DNA from: Brassica napus
Lineage: Eukaryota > Streptophyta > Magnoliopsida > Brassicales > Brassicaceae
Length of the DNA: 64,000 nt
NCBI RefSeq assembly: GCF_020379485.1
Contig: NW_026015106.1
Span: 1-64,000 of the forward strand
Direction: 5' to 3'
The position numbers and the translations under genes were made by a program. Of the stretch, positions 13,126 through 24,413 are shown in pieces. The notes beneath the pieces were generated by a model. The model was not told the DNA's origin, did no database searches, and was given only the letters and a program-made list of their open reading frames with translations. The first letter of the stretch is position 1; the number at the start of each line of letters is the position of its first letter.

Positions 13126-13233
13126 CTCCCCCTCAAGCTTGGCTTTGTGAAAGCCTAAGCTTGGACAGCCATGAGATCTTCCTCATTAAAAACCTCACCA
13201 AGGAAAACCCATTGGGACAAAACCTTGATGAGG
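13126..13233 (-). other. Polypurine tract and two conserved RNA hairpins of element B
   Basis: On the element strand the order is hairpin 1, hairpin 2, polypurine tract AGGGGGAG, LTR. Hairpin 1 has arms at 13193-13203 and 13223-13233 (CCTCACCAAGG against CCTTGATGAGG), enclosing CCCATTGGG. Hairpin 2 has arms at 13134-13146 (CAAGCTTGGCTTT) and 13150-13163 (AAAGCC, an unpaired T, AAGCTTG). Both recur at the 3' ends of C, D, E and F with compensating base changes. The polypurine tract primes plus-strand DNA synthesis; the hairpin role is unknown to me. Confidence 0.75.
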
Positions 13234-13265
13234 GAAAAAGAGTAAAGACCTCATGACTTAGAGGA

Positions 13266-16200
13266 TTAGCTCCTTCCCTTCCCAAGATCTATGAGTCCCA
13301 ATCTGATATGAATGGACTCCATAGTCTTCTGTCTTGCTGCCTTAGTGAACACATCAGCCAACTGATCTTCACTCCTAGTGTAGCATGGCAAGATGACTCC
13401 TAGGACAATCATCTGCCTCACCTTGTGGCAATCAACCTCAATGTGCTTGGTTCTTTCATGGAACACCGAGTTGGAGGCTATGTGGATTGCGGCTTGGTTA
13501 TCACAATGCATGGTCATTGGCTTGGCTTGATCAATCCCCAAATGCTTCAAATGCCCTTGATCCATACTAGCTCGTTTGTAAGCTTCAGCATGGCTCTATA
13601 CTCAGCTTCTGCACTTGAGCAAGATACCACCTTTTGCTTCTTGCTCTTCCAAGTCACCAAGTTGCCTCCAATGAATGTGCAATAGCCGGTTGTTGATCTC
13701 CTGTCAGCTCTATCACCAGCCCAATCAGCATCACAGTATCCAACAACTTCTGTGCTTCCATTGCAGCCCATCCATACTCCTTGATCAGGTGAGCCATTGA
13801 GATACATCAAGATCCTCTCCACCATCCGCCAATGATGCTCCTTAGGCACTTGCATGTGTTGACTCACCTGATTCACAGCAAAACAAATGTCAGGCCTAGT
13901 TATGGTAAGATAAATCAATTTGCCAACTAGTTTTCTATAGAGTTTAGGATCCTGATAAGGTTTGCTGTCTTCAATCTCCCCCTCTCGTGGGACTTTGTAG
14001 CCATCCTCCATAGGCATCCTTGCTGTCTTGCCTCCATAAGCACCTGCACCTTTCAAAAGATCAAGTGTATACTTTCTTTGGGACATGAACAAACCCTCCT
14101 TGGATCTACATATCTCAATTCCAAGAAAGTATTTCATTTCTCCCAAGTCTTTAATCTCAAACATGGATTTAAGGAACTCCTTGGTTGCTATGATACCTTC
14201 CTTATCACTCCCTGTGATAATGATATCATCAACATACACAAGAAGTGCAATCATACCTGAGGGAGTAGTTAGAGTGAAGAGAGTGTGATCTAGCTCAGAC
14301 TTCTTGAAGCCTCGGCCATTAAGAGTAGTGCTCAGCTTGTTATACCAAGCTCTTGGTGATTGCTTCAGCCCATAGATAGCTTTCTTCAGTCTCAACACAT
14401 TCCCTTTCTTTACTAAGTGTTCCAAGCCCGGAGGTGGATGCATATACACTTCATCCTCAAGCTCTCCTTGTAGAAATGCATTCTTCACATCCATTTGCCA
14501 TAAGCCCCATCCAAGATTCACAGCCAAGCTTAATACAATTCGGATTGTGTGTAGCTTAGCCACTGGTGCAAAGGTCTCAATGTAATCTTCTCCATATGTT
14601 TGAGTAAAGCCTCTTGCAACCAGTCTTGACTTCTTCCTCTCAACCTGACCATCAGCCTTATACTTGATTGTGAATATCCATCTACTAGTCACAGCCTTCT
14701 TCCCTTTAGGTAACTCACTCTCATACCATGTATCATTCTTGATCATAGCTCCTGCCTCAGCTCCAACTGATTCCTTCCACTCCTTGTCTTGTATTGCCTC
14801 TTCATAGCTTCTTGGGATATAACCCTCATCCAGATTTACCATAAATGCGCAATGTGCTTTAGGATATTGAGCAAAGGAGCACACAGCTTGAGAAGGATGC
14901 TCCACTGCTTGGGCATTGTAGTACACTCTCGTGTTTACCCAAGAGGAAGGATCCTTCCTCACTCTTGTGCTTCTCCTCAATTCTGGTTGTTGAACTCTCA
15001 CGGCTTGCTCTTGAACATCTGTTCTTCTTCTTCTTCTTCTACATCCTCAACTGATGCTTCTACTTCTCTTTGTTCCTGCTCACCTTGATTGTGAGAGCCT
15101 GAACTTATCTCCCTTTGTTCCTGATTCAAGCCGGCTCCATCTTGGCCTAAACTTGTCTCCAACCCTTCCTCATTCAAGCCGGCTCCTTCTTGGCCACTTT
15201 CTTGAACTTCAGGCTCATTTCCCCCCTCACAATCATGGTGAGAGTCTCCATGTTGTTCCCTTTGACCAGAGTTCTGATCCTGGGACATCTTGATTCCTAG
15301 CCCCTCTAGGATAATCCTTAACACCCCAGCCTTATCTGAGGTTAGATCTTTCAAGTCTTCTTGGTTCTTTTCTTCATAGTATCCTCTTTCTTCTACAAAC
15401 TTCACATCCCTTGATACTAGAACTTTTCTTCCTTCTGGATCATAGCATTTGTATCCCTTCTGTGTTGTAGAGTAGCCTATGAATACAGCCTTTGTACTCC
15501 TTGCTTCCAACTTGCTCCTCATCTGTCCCGGAATCAACACATAGCACAAACACCCAAAGACTCTCAAGTGTTCTACTGACGGCTTGTGTTTATTCAAGAC
15601 CTCAAATGGTGCCTGATCTTCAAGGATTTTGTAGGTGTCCGGTTGATCAAGTAGCAAGCGGTGGCCACAGCATCACTCCAAAACCTTTTGGGAACATTTG
15701 CTTGAAACATTAATGACCGAGCAGTCTCCATGAGATGTCGATTCTTCCTCTCAGCCACACCATTCTGTTGAGGTGTGTAAGGACAGCTTGTTTGATGAAG
15801 AATCCCATGATGAGCTAGATGATACTTGAATGCATGGCTAGTGTATTCTCCTCCATTATCTGATCTAAAAATTTTAATCTTAGCATGATAATGGTTAGTC
15901 ACATAAGCTTGAAAGTTTTTAAATGCATCAAGAACTCTATCTTTAGATGGGATTAAGGTTAACCAGGTGTATTTGGATTTTTCATCAATGAATGTGACAA
16001 AATACTTATGATTCTCCCTAGATAAACAAGGTGCAGTCCATACATCAGAATGAATCAAATCAAAGCATTTTTCATAAACAGTAGATGACCTTTGAAACAC
16101 AGTTTTACAATGTTTGCCTAAAATGCAAGCTTCACAGTCTTTATTCTCAAAATTAACACCTGGCAACATCAAATTCAAGGCTCTACTATGAGGATGTCCT

Positions 16201-17801
16201 AGTCTAGCATGCCACAAAGCATTCTTATTCAAATTTGAAGTAGTAGTAAATAAACAGCTTGATTCAGAAACAGGAGCTAATTCTTCAAGCATGTAAAGAT
16301 CCCCTTTAGTAACTCCTTTTCCAATCAACTGGCTGCTCTCAATATCCTGAAACTTCACATCATTAGGACTAAAGATAACATTGCAATGAAGATCAGTAGT
16401 ACATTTCTTTACTGATAGTAAGTTTGATGTGAATTCTGGCATATAGAATGCTCTAGTATGTTTATTAAATAGTTTTAAGTTTCCTATTCCTCTAATAGGA
16501 ATCTTATCTCCATTTGCAATCATCACATGTCCATTAGCAGGTTCAATATCTTTAATCAAACTAGTATCACTAATCATGTGATGAGATGCACCAGAATCAA
16601 CTACTAATGCTTTAGTCATGTTATTAGCCATAAGACAAAGTGTACTAGATGACTTGAGAGAGTGATCAGTCCTAGCAAGACTAGTAATTCCATGCTTCTC
16701 AAGACTATTATCATCATTCTTAACTATCATTGATGCACCAAAGGAATAACCATAAGTGTTACCGTTTTCCTTAAGCATCTTGATGAGGGAGTCAATGTCT
16801 GATCTCCTAATGTAGTCTTGCTCCCCTCCTCGGTGATTTGGATTGCCTGCATATGCCACCAACGACCTGCCATCACTCTCCCTTCCTCCTTCATCATTGC
16901 TCTTTCCTGAGGTACCAGCACCGCTTGATCCTTCACTCACATTTGCCCTGGCATCCCTCTCCTTCAAGAACTTGGCCGGCTTTAGATGGGGGTGGAGTAT
17001 CCAGCACTGGCTCTTCTTGTGACCATGCTTCTTGCAATGATCACAGCTCCCATTGAACTTCCTGTCTTCAAACTTGTTGTAACCGGCCTTGTTTGCTTGA
17101 GGAGCTTCATCAGAGTTGACTTGCGCAGCCTTATTTGCAAGTGACATCTCCCCTTTGCTTCCAAACAATCCAATAGACCCCTGCTCCTTCTGAATTTGAG
17201 AGCACACCTCCTCAAGGTCTGGTAGCTTATCCGCTCTCAACATGTGTTTAATCAGTGAGTTGTAAGCCGGATTCAAGGTAAGCAATAGTCCAAAGACCTT
17301 ATCCTGCTCCCTCCTCTCATTAAGCAGCTCTGGATCGGTTGTGCTTGGCCTCAGCATCTCTAGCTCTGACCATAAGGACCGGAACCTCCCCAAATGCTTG
17401 GTGAATTCCATGTCATCTTGTACCAAGCCGTTTATGGCTTTCTTTACTTCAAACACTCGGTGAAGGTTTGAAACATTCCCATACACCTTCTTCAAGGTGT
17501 CCCATAGCTCCTTAGCTGACTCACAATAGCTGTAAGCCTCTAGGATCGCCGGCTCTAGAGAGGCATGAAGAACGGACATCACAAGCATGTCTTCTCGCTG
17601 CCACTTCTCTACGGCCGTTTCATTTGAGACCTCTTCCGAGTCTTCTCCCTGAGTAATGAGCTGTGGAGCTTCACCATCCGTAAGATGCTTCCACAAACCC
17701 TTACTTCCCACTGTGGTTCTCACCATCCGAGACCACACCAAATAGTTACTCCCCTTGAAAGTAACTGCCACCTTCATGTGCATGCTTATCCCTCCATCCA
17801 T
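13266..17801 (-). pseudogene. gag-pol of element B, three frameshifts
   Basis: Reads leftward from the ATG at 17801 (product start MDGGISMHMKVAV) to a stop at 13266. Order: gag with zinc knuckle CDHCKKHGHKKSQC, aspartic protease VVDSGASHH, integrase (HARLGHPH, CEACILGKHC, DNGGEYTS, QNGVAERKNRHL), reverse transcriptase YVDDIIITG, RNase H (YCDADWAGD, SSAEAEYRAM). Single-base losses lie near 15618 (end of the integrase core), 15020 (linker before reverse transcriptase) and 13550 (RNase H). The first is also in A, so it predates the duplication. The other two are absent from A and may be mutations or sequence errors. Despite identical LTRs, B cannot make a full polyprotein as written. Confidence 0.92.
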
Positions 17802-17809
17802 CTTCAACC

Positions 17810-18764
17810 TATGAGTTTTAAGAGTACTCAGGTTGTATGTGTGTATGAAACCCAAATGGGTAAAGAGAGGGAGCTTGGAAGCGATTTGAGAGAAAGGAAG
17901 TTTAATGAGTGTTTGTGTGTCTATGTGTTTAAGAGATTAGTAACAAGACTGAGAACGTGTATAGAGATTTGAGAGACTAGAGAGACTAAGAGAAAGTGTT
18001 TCAGATTAGAGAAGGAGAAGGGAAACCCCCTTACTCACTTAAGTGTTTACAATCACATATACAAGGCTTTTATATGCCTTTACATTATACTCATAAACCC
18101 TACATCCTAAGGCTGTAAATAAATGATAGATTGAATGGCTAGGATGAGAGTAGACTGGTCTTGATGCTAGCTGGAAAGTGTGGTCGTGCCTTGACTGAAT
18201 GGAAGGTGGGATTGATCCGTTTTTGAATGAAAGGCTAAGATGGACTCGTGTGGAAAGGTGGCTGGAAAGGTAAAGTGCTTTTCTCTTTACAGCCTGTCTC
18301 TTGGACCACTCTGATCCTAAGGGATATTCCCTTTGTTTCCTTTAGCTCCCAACGGTCCTCATAGCCAAGATAAGCACGCCCAGACTTTGCACTTCTTCAA
18401 CATTGCTTAAACCGGATGTGTGGGCGAGATGATTGGCAGTGCGGTCGATGGTATGGACCTCCTGTCCGTACCACTCGCCCTATATTTGCCCAACACTCTT
18501 TCTCACTTCTTTGGTCGATCTACCATCTCCTTTGGTTCACCCTTGGCCGTACCAGGCCGTACAAGGCCGCCCTATAATTGCACCTTGGACCATCTTCTCT
18601 CTAACTCCTCCAAAGCCTTCACATGATCAGTCTAAGTCTTTCCTAGACTTAACTTCACAAGATAACTACTTCAGAACACCTCTGAAGCTTGATTGAACTC
18701 TTCTTGACATCTTCTAGAGCTTGCCCTATTATTGTACAAGCTCCATCTTCTCTTCAGTTCAACA
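17810..18764 (-). repeat. 3' LTR of element C
   Basis: 955 bp; on the element strand it starts TGTTGAACTGAAG and ends CTCATA. CCGTAC hexamers start at 18476, 18547 and 18557. The first ~41 bp of this LTR also appear at 8859-8899 at the truncated edge of element A. Confidence 0.92.
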
Positions 18765-21700
18765 CTCCCCCTCAAGCTTGACTTTAGGAGATCCTAAGCC
18801 AAGCTTGGAACTCTGAAGAGTCTCCCTCATTAAAAACCTTACAAGGAAAACCCATTGGGACAAAACCTTGCAAGGGAAAAAGAGTAGAGCTCTCCAAAGC
18901 CTAGGGATTGGCCAGTGAGCTCTTGTGCCTTAGAACCAATGTGGTTGGACACAAGAAGCTCTGGATCACGGCCTAACAGGTGCAGCAACTCTTCACAGCT
19001 TTGCACACACTTCACACTTCACACTTCAGCTTCACCTCTTCATGGAACCGGTTTGAAGTCTCCCCCTCTCAACTGACTTCTCAGCCATCTTAGAGAAGCT
19101 AGGACACGACCAGATCATCTTCAAAACACCAGTGAGGCTGATCAACACTTCACACACGGCTTGCCCTCTTTATAGAACTGGTTTGGATATCCCCTTCTCA
19201 ACAGACTTCACAGCCACCTTAGAGAAGCTAGGAAATGACCAGGAACACCTTTAGTGAGGCTCAAGCAATGGTACCTGATACATTATCCCAAAGGTGCATC
19301 AGTACCTATCAAAAAACAAGACAATGAATATCCTGCATCACACTTGATGCACACAATCCCATAATTCAATCATGATCATCTTAAGTATCTTTTCAAGCAC
19401 AAGCAATGAATAAGATGAATGAAAAAGATTGAAAAAAGAGTTTAAAAGTCTAAGGGAACTTCCCTTGTGTTTTTGTGAGTTTCCTAACTCGGCCAATGCA
19501 CCATCTTCATGGCATCATCAACTTCTTGGAAAGGCAGAATGGATTCATCAGCTTCTCCTCAATCACCTCTCATTGAAGCCGCATTGATGGAGAGCCTTCT
19601 TCCTCACTCGCCAAGACTGCTCTGAACAGCCTTTTACCTAGACACGCCACTGACTTGGTCCGGTTGATGATCCTTTGTAGAAGCCTTTGCAAAGACTTGT
19701 TACTGACCATGGATCATATGCATTAAGACTCCCCCTCAAGCTTAGAACCGAGACTATAAGGAGCTAAGCTTGTGATGATCCTATGCATCTCCATGGTCTA
19801 ATAACTATCATCTTTTATGATAGCTTTCTTCTTGTGAGTTTACTCTCTTCCTTAACCAGGAACTAGGGTGTTTGAATCACCATAGAGAGTCTCACAAGAC
19901 ACACCTCTCATTGCATAATGACCCATGCTACACTTCCTGTAGACTAAGGACTAGATATGTCCAATGGTATTATGCAATGGCCATCTCTCATTGCATATTC
20001 TATCACACTACACTTCCTGTAGTTTATCGACTAACATGTCCTAGTGATGATATGCAATGGCACAAGACCTTTGTCTTTACATTCTTGGTTGTTGGCGAGT
20101 TACATGTATCACCTTCCTTGTGTACCTAACACCACCACAACTCAATGCAAGATCAGATCATTCCATTGGGATCAACCCAAGATCATCCATCCTGTTTGAT
20201 CACCAATGCCACAATAATATATGATACTTGAAACAAGCTAGACAATCAAGACAAGAATATGCAAAGACAATGTATGCTTTCAACAATACACTGATCCCTT
20301 TAGATTCAATTTAGTTTCAGTTATTATTTTTTTTTAAATGCAACAATAGATGAATGCATTAGATTACACACTAACCATATGAATGAACCAGATTCAATTC
20401 AAATGAACACAAGACTAGATGGTACTTATGCAATCAAGACAATAAGCGTGACTATGATTCAAGTAGCTTATGCTTATGCTCACTAGTTTTATCACAGCCA
20501 ATGATTCAAGTAGCTTAGACATACTTCTAAATGCTTATAAGACATCACTGATGGATTTAACTATGGCATAACAACACTCAGAACTGGACAGAGTCAAGAC
20601 AAGTAGATTTCAATCTCTAACAATGACAATGCAAGTTCTAGATACTACAATGACATCCTAGGTTATTATGATTATTAAGTTCTCTAAATGCAATGCAAGC
20701 TTACATCAGTACATTTGCAATTTAGGCTCATTTTTAAATGCATTACTACATGAATGCACAATCTTAAAACATCAGCTATATGAATGCAACAGGTTCAATC
20801 CATGATTAATATTAAAGTTATGCACAACAGTTTCAATCAGAACCAATGATGCAAGCAACTTAGACAATTTCTAATTGATGCAAGACTTTCATTGATGGAT
20901 TAAACATAGACAATAGCATCAGATAACACTAGGATTGAACTTAGACAGTATGAGATATGCAAAATAACTTATCAATCATGATGCAAGTAGCAGAGACATT
21001 CTACTCAATTCTACAACACATTCATGATGATTCAAGTTTAAGACCACACCCAAGACAATGCAATAAACAGACCGTGAGTTTCTGGGACTCTAGACATTAC
21101 TTATTATCAATAAGACAATGCAGTAACAACACAATTTCAGTGCAATTAGCCTAGACATTCTACTAGAAGCTATAAACTCTTAATGGAATTAGGGAAAGCA
21201 CATAGTATAATCAGGAGATAAAACTATCAAGACATATTAAGGTAGATGAGATTAGGTTTACTCCCTTGGTTAAGATGATGAGGAGTGGTTCTCAACGTTA
21301 CCACTTGAATCCTTACTTCTTCTTCTTCTCTTATTGCAATCACCCTTCTGAATTCACCACCATGATGGAATGCTTGTGGATGCTTCAGCTACTTCTTCAA
21401 TCACCTCACAATAGAAGCCGCCTTGATAGAGTAGCCTTCTTCTTCACACAGCCAAGAGTGCTCTGTCTTAGTTTGAGCACCCTCTTGAATAGGCACGCCA
21501 CTGCCTAGACCCGGTTGGCTTCTTCTTCTGGTACTTGCAATGTTGAGAAGAAGAACACTAGTGAGTTTTACAACCATCTGTGCTTCTCCCTTCTTGTAAC
21601 ACCTCTCCATTGTACACACAATGGGCATCTTCTTTCTCTTTCAACTTGGATTTGATGATGAACTAGGAACACCTTTTGTGAACCTGAAACATCACTCAAA

Positions 21701-22650
21701 CTCTAGCAAAGATAAGACACAATTGCATTGGGATCAATCCTTGACTTCATCAAGTTTGATCACCAATGTCTCAAGCTTTATAACATTAGATAGAATCAAG
21801 ACAATGTCAAGTTCTTATCTATGCAAGCAACCATTCTCTAAATACTAAACAAGACCTTATCAGATTCAAGTCAAGTTACTTAGGCACTCTTAAGAGCTTC
21901 TTTACTCAGTACTTAGACATGAATCTAATACTTCAATGTAAGACAGCCACAAGACTATATGCAACAGCTTTAAATTCGGTTTCACTCCATGTATGCAAGC
22001 AGATTTAATTAATCACAACAAGCATCACTATGAACCGGAGCTAAGCATACTAAACAATTTCAATACCCAAACAAGACTCTTAAAGTATCCTGGGACAGAT
22101 TCTAAAGCAACTTCATTTTAGCAATCTTTTAAACAATCCTCAGGTTTCCAATCACATCACAACATCACAACCTGTTCATACACTCAAGCTTTATACAAGA
22201 GAAAGAGATTTCCTTACAGCCAAGGAACTAGTGTTAGTTCCTTGAAACTCCTTAGTACATGGGAAGATCCGAGCTGTTGGTGTCAACTCCTACATCTCCT
22301 TCTTTCATGGACCTTTCTCTTGAACCCACCATGCCTAAGACACCTCCTCTCTTCATTTTTGAGTCGCCATACCAAGTACAAGTTGAAAGCTTTCACCTTT
22401 CTTCTTGGACAGTGAATGGGAATGGCTTGGACATGCTTCCAATGGCCTTCTTTCTTCAGGACGACCATGAGAGAGTGGAGAACGACCAAGAACAGCTTCT
22501 GGACGCCATTGATGAGCACACCTTCTTCTTGAAGACGTTGAACAGCCAAATGAACATGAAGCTTCTTCTAGGTTTGGAAATGGCATGGGAGTGAGCTTTG
22601 AGCTTAGCGGAAGCTGGAACCAAGTTCTAATGAACCTGGCTCTGATACCA
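18765..22650 (-). other. Non-coding interior of element C
   Basis: About 3.9 kb with no ORF showing a retroelement domain; the longest reading frames (around 22259-22594) are about 110 codons, overlap on both strands and lack known motifs. Hairpin 1 arms lie at 18837-18846 and 18866-18875 and hairpin 2 at 18773-18807, next to the polypurine tract. An additional polypurine-like module (ACTCCCCCTCAAGCTTAG) sits near 19729. A stretch around 19560-19690 recurs in diverged form near 21350-21530, an internal repeat. The middle (about 20160-21240) is AT-rich with many ATGCAA-type words. Confidence 0.8.
22633..22650 (-). other. Primer-binding site of element C
   Basis: Reverse complement reads TGGTATCAGAGCCAGGTT directly next to the 5' LTR, matching the 3' end of plant initiator tRNA-Met as I recall it. 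The same site is used by B, D, E, F and G. Confidence 0.9.
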
Positions 22651-23605
22651 TATGAGTTTTAAGAGTACTCAGGTTGTATGTGTGTATGAAACCCAAATGG
22701 GTAAAGAGAGGGAGCTTGGAAGCGATTTGAGAGAAAGGAAGTTTAATGAGTGTTTGTGTGTCTAAGTGTTTAAGAGATTAGTAACAAGACTGAGAACGTG
22801 TATAGAGATTTGAGAGACTAGAGAGACTAAGAGAAAGTGTTTCAGATTAGAGAAGGAGAAGGGAAACCCCCTTACTCACTTAAGTGTTTACAATCACATA
22901 TACAAGGCTTTTATATGCCTTTACATTATACTCATAAACTCTACATCCTAAGGCTGTAAATAAATGATAGATTGAATGGCTAGGATGAGAGTAGACTGGT
23001 CTTGATGCTAGCTGGAAAGTGTGGTCGTGCCTTGACTGAATGGAAGGTGGGATTGATCCGTTTTTGAATGAAAGGCTAAGATGGACTCGTGTGGAAAGGT
23101 GGCTGGAAAGGTAAAGTGCTTTTCTCTTTACAGCCTGTCTCTTGGACCACTCTGATCCTAAGGGATATTCCCTTTGTTTCCTTTAGCTCCCAACGGTCCT
23201 CATAGCCAAGATAAGCACGCCCAGACTTTGCACTTCTTCAACATTGCTTAAACCGGATGTGTGGGCGAGATGATTGGCAGTGCGGTCGATGGTATGGACC
23301 TCCTGTCCGTACCACTCGCCCTATATTTGCCCAACACTCTTTCTCACTTCTTTGGTCGATCCACCATCTCCTTTGGTTCACCCTTGGCCGTACCAGGCCG
23401 TACAAGGCCGCCCTATAATTGCACCTTGGACCATCTTCTCTCTAACTCCTCCAAAGCCTTCACATGATCAGTCTAAGTCTTTTCTAGACTTAACTTCACA
23501 AGATAACTACTTCAGAACACCTCTGAAGCTTGATTGAACTCTTCTTGACATCTTCTAGAGCTTGCCCTATTATTGTACAAGCTCCATCTTCTCTTCAGTT
23601 CAACA
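22651..23605 (-). repeat. 5' LTR of element C
   Basis: 955 bp, near-identical to 17810-18764. Transcription would run leftward. The plus-strand CTTTTATA at 22908-22915 reads TATAAAAG on the element strand, a good TATA box. CCGTAC hexamers start at 23307, 23388 and 23398. Confidence 0.92.
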
Positions 23606-23610
23606 CAACC

Positions 23611-23823
23611 GCTTGTTCTTGAACTACTTGTAGAAGACTTTGAACTTGAGACTAGACTGCACCAACACGTCAAGAACTCACAACACACACGCAAAAGATT
23701 CAATCTTGTAACCACAATGTAACCAAGGAAGACTTGAGGCTAGAGACTCCGAGGAACCTTCAAAGCTTTAGTCTTTAGCCCACGCAAAGAACTCAGATTC
23801 TCAAGAACCTGGCTCTGATACCA
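23611..23823 (-). other. Leader and primer-binding site of element B, separated from its gene by C
   Basis: Short remnant of B's 5' leader between the right edge of C and B's 5' LTR. The primer-binding site (TGGTATCAGAGCCAGGTT on the element strand) is at 23806-23823, abutting the LTR. No coding content. Confidence 0.88.
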
Positions 23824-24413
23824 TATAAGTTTTAGAGTATAAAGAGTAATCTGAGAGTTTAGGAGAGATTAGAGAAGTATTAGAGATGATTTAGAGTAGA
23901 ATCTGAGATCAAGAGATTAAGAGAAAAGCCATGGAGGCTAAGGATAATCTGAACTGTCTAATCTTTATTAAGAGATGAGGTTACATATATATAGTCTGAG
24001 CAACAAGGGTTTCGAAAACCTAATGAGAGACCATAAGCATGTGAAGTCAATAGGTAAAGGCTGGCTGAGTTTGAATCTGTCCAATGAAGGCTCTCACACG
24101 TTTGATGCCTTTGGGATCTTTGGCTAAAGTAGCTTTTGCCTTTCCAGCTGTGACAGCCTGTCAAGGCGCCTCTTATCTACTTCCTCAACGGTCTGATGGA
24201 TCAGATAAGCTCCCAAGACTTTACCTCCAAGCTCCTTTCATCCGGATGAGTTACTCGGGTAACTTATAGTTACCATCATGTACGGCCTTGTACGGATGGT
24301 ACGGCCTTGTACGGTCCACTCCTCCTAAAGCCATCCTAACCCCTTCATGCCTCATCCTTCTCACAATCTCTAATCCCTTCATGCTTCTTCTTATCTCATA
24401 ACTCATCTCAACA
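23824..24413 (-). repeat. 5' LTR of element B
   Basis: 590 bp, matching the 3' LTR throughout by eye. It carries a TATA-like run at 23985-23993, the conserved block AAGCATGTGAAGTCAA at 24034-24049 (TTGACTTCACATGCTT on the element strand), and four GTACGG hexamers from 24280 to 24314. The right flank CCTAT (24414-24418) is the target-site copy. Confidence 0.93.
24280..24314 (-). promoter_or_regulatory. Phased CCGTAC cluster in the 5' LTR of element B
   Basis: Four GTACGG hexamers (CCGTAC on the element strand) start at 24280, 24290, 24299 and 24309, so they are 10, 9 and 10 bp apart, about one helical turn. CCGTAC with its GTAC core is the established binding site of plant SBP-box (SPL) transcription factors. 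Use by such a factor here is an inference. Confidence 0.6.

Larger units (their letters stand above)
17810..23605 (-). mobile_element. Element C: non-autonomous copia-type LTR retrotransposon nested in B
   Basis: 955-bp LTRs at 17810-18764 and 22651-23605 flank 3.9 kb of non-coding sequence. A 5-bp target-site duplication CAACC lies at 17805-17809 and 23606-23610. The primer-binding site abuts the right LTR and the polypurine tract the left, so the element is on the minus strand. I counted about four LTR mismatches (for example near 18098, 18529 and 18647), roughly 0.4 percent, so it is young. No protease, integrase or reverse transcriptase motif is visible. Its ends resemble those of B, D and E, and its interior resembles F, so a copia helper in trans is inferred. 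Confidence 0.92.
12536..24413 (-). mobile_element. Element B: Ty1/copia retrotransposon, full length, hosting nested element C
   Basis: Two 590-bp LTRs, 12536-13125 (3') and 23824-24413 (5'), appear identical by eye. They are flanked by a 5-bp target-site duplication CCTAT (12531-12535 and 24414-24418). On the element strand the LTR starts TGTTGAGATGAG and ends CTTATA. The primer-binding site abuts the 5' LTR and the polypurine tract abuts the 3' LTR. Element C occupies 17810-23605, in the leader 8 bp upstream of the gag ATG. Without C and its TSD copy, B is about 6.1 kb. I believe the lineage is Ale-like, tentatively, from the general look of the polyprotein. Confidence 0.93.

Noticed and set aside
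22259..22594. 111-codon plus-strand frame inside element C, with overlapping minus-strand frames
   Set aside because: Antisense to the element, no recognisable motif, and not preserved in the related element F.
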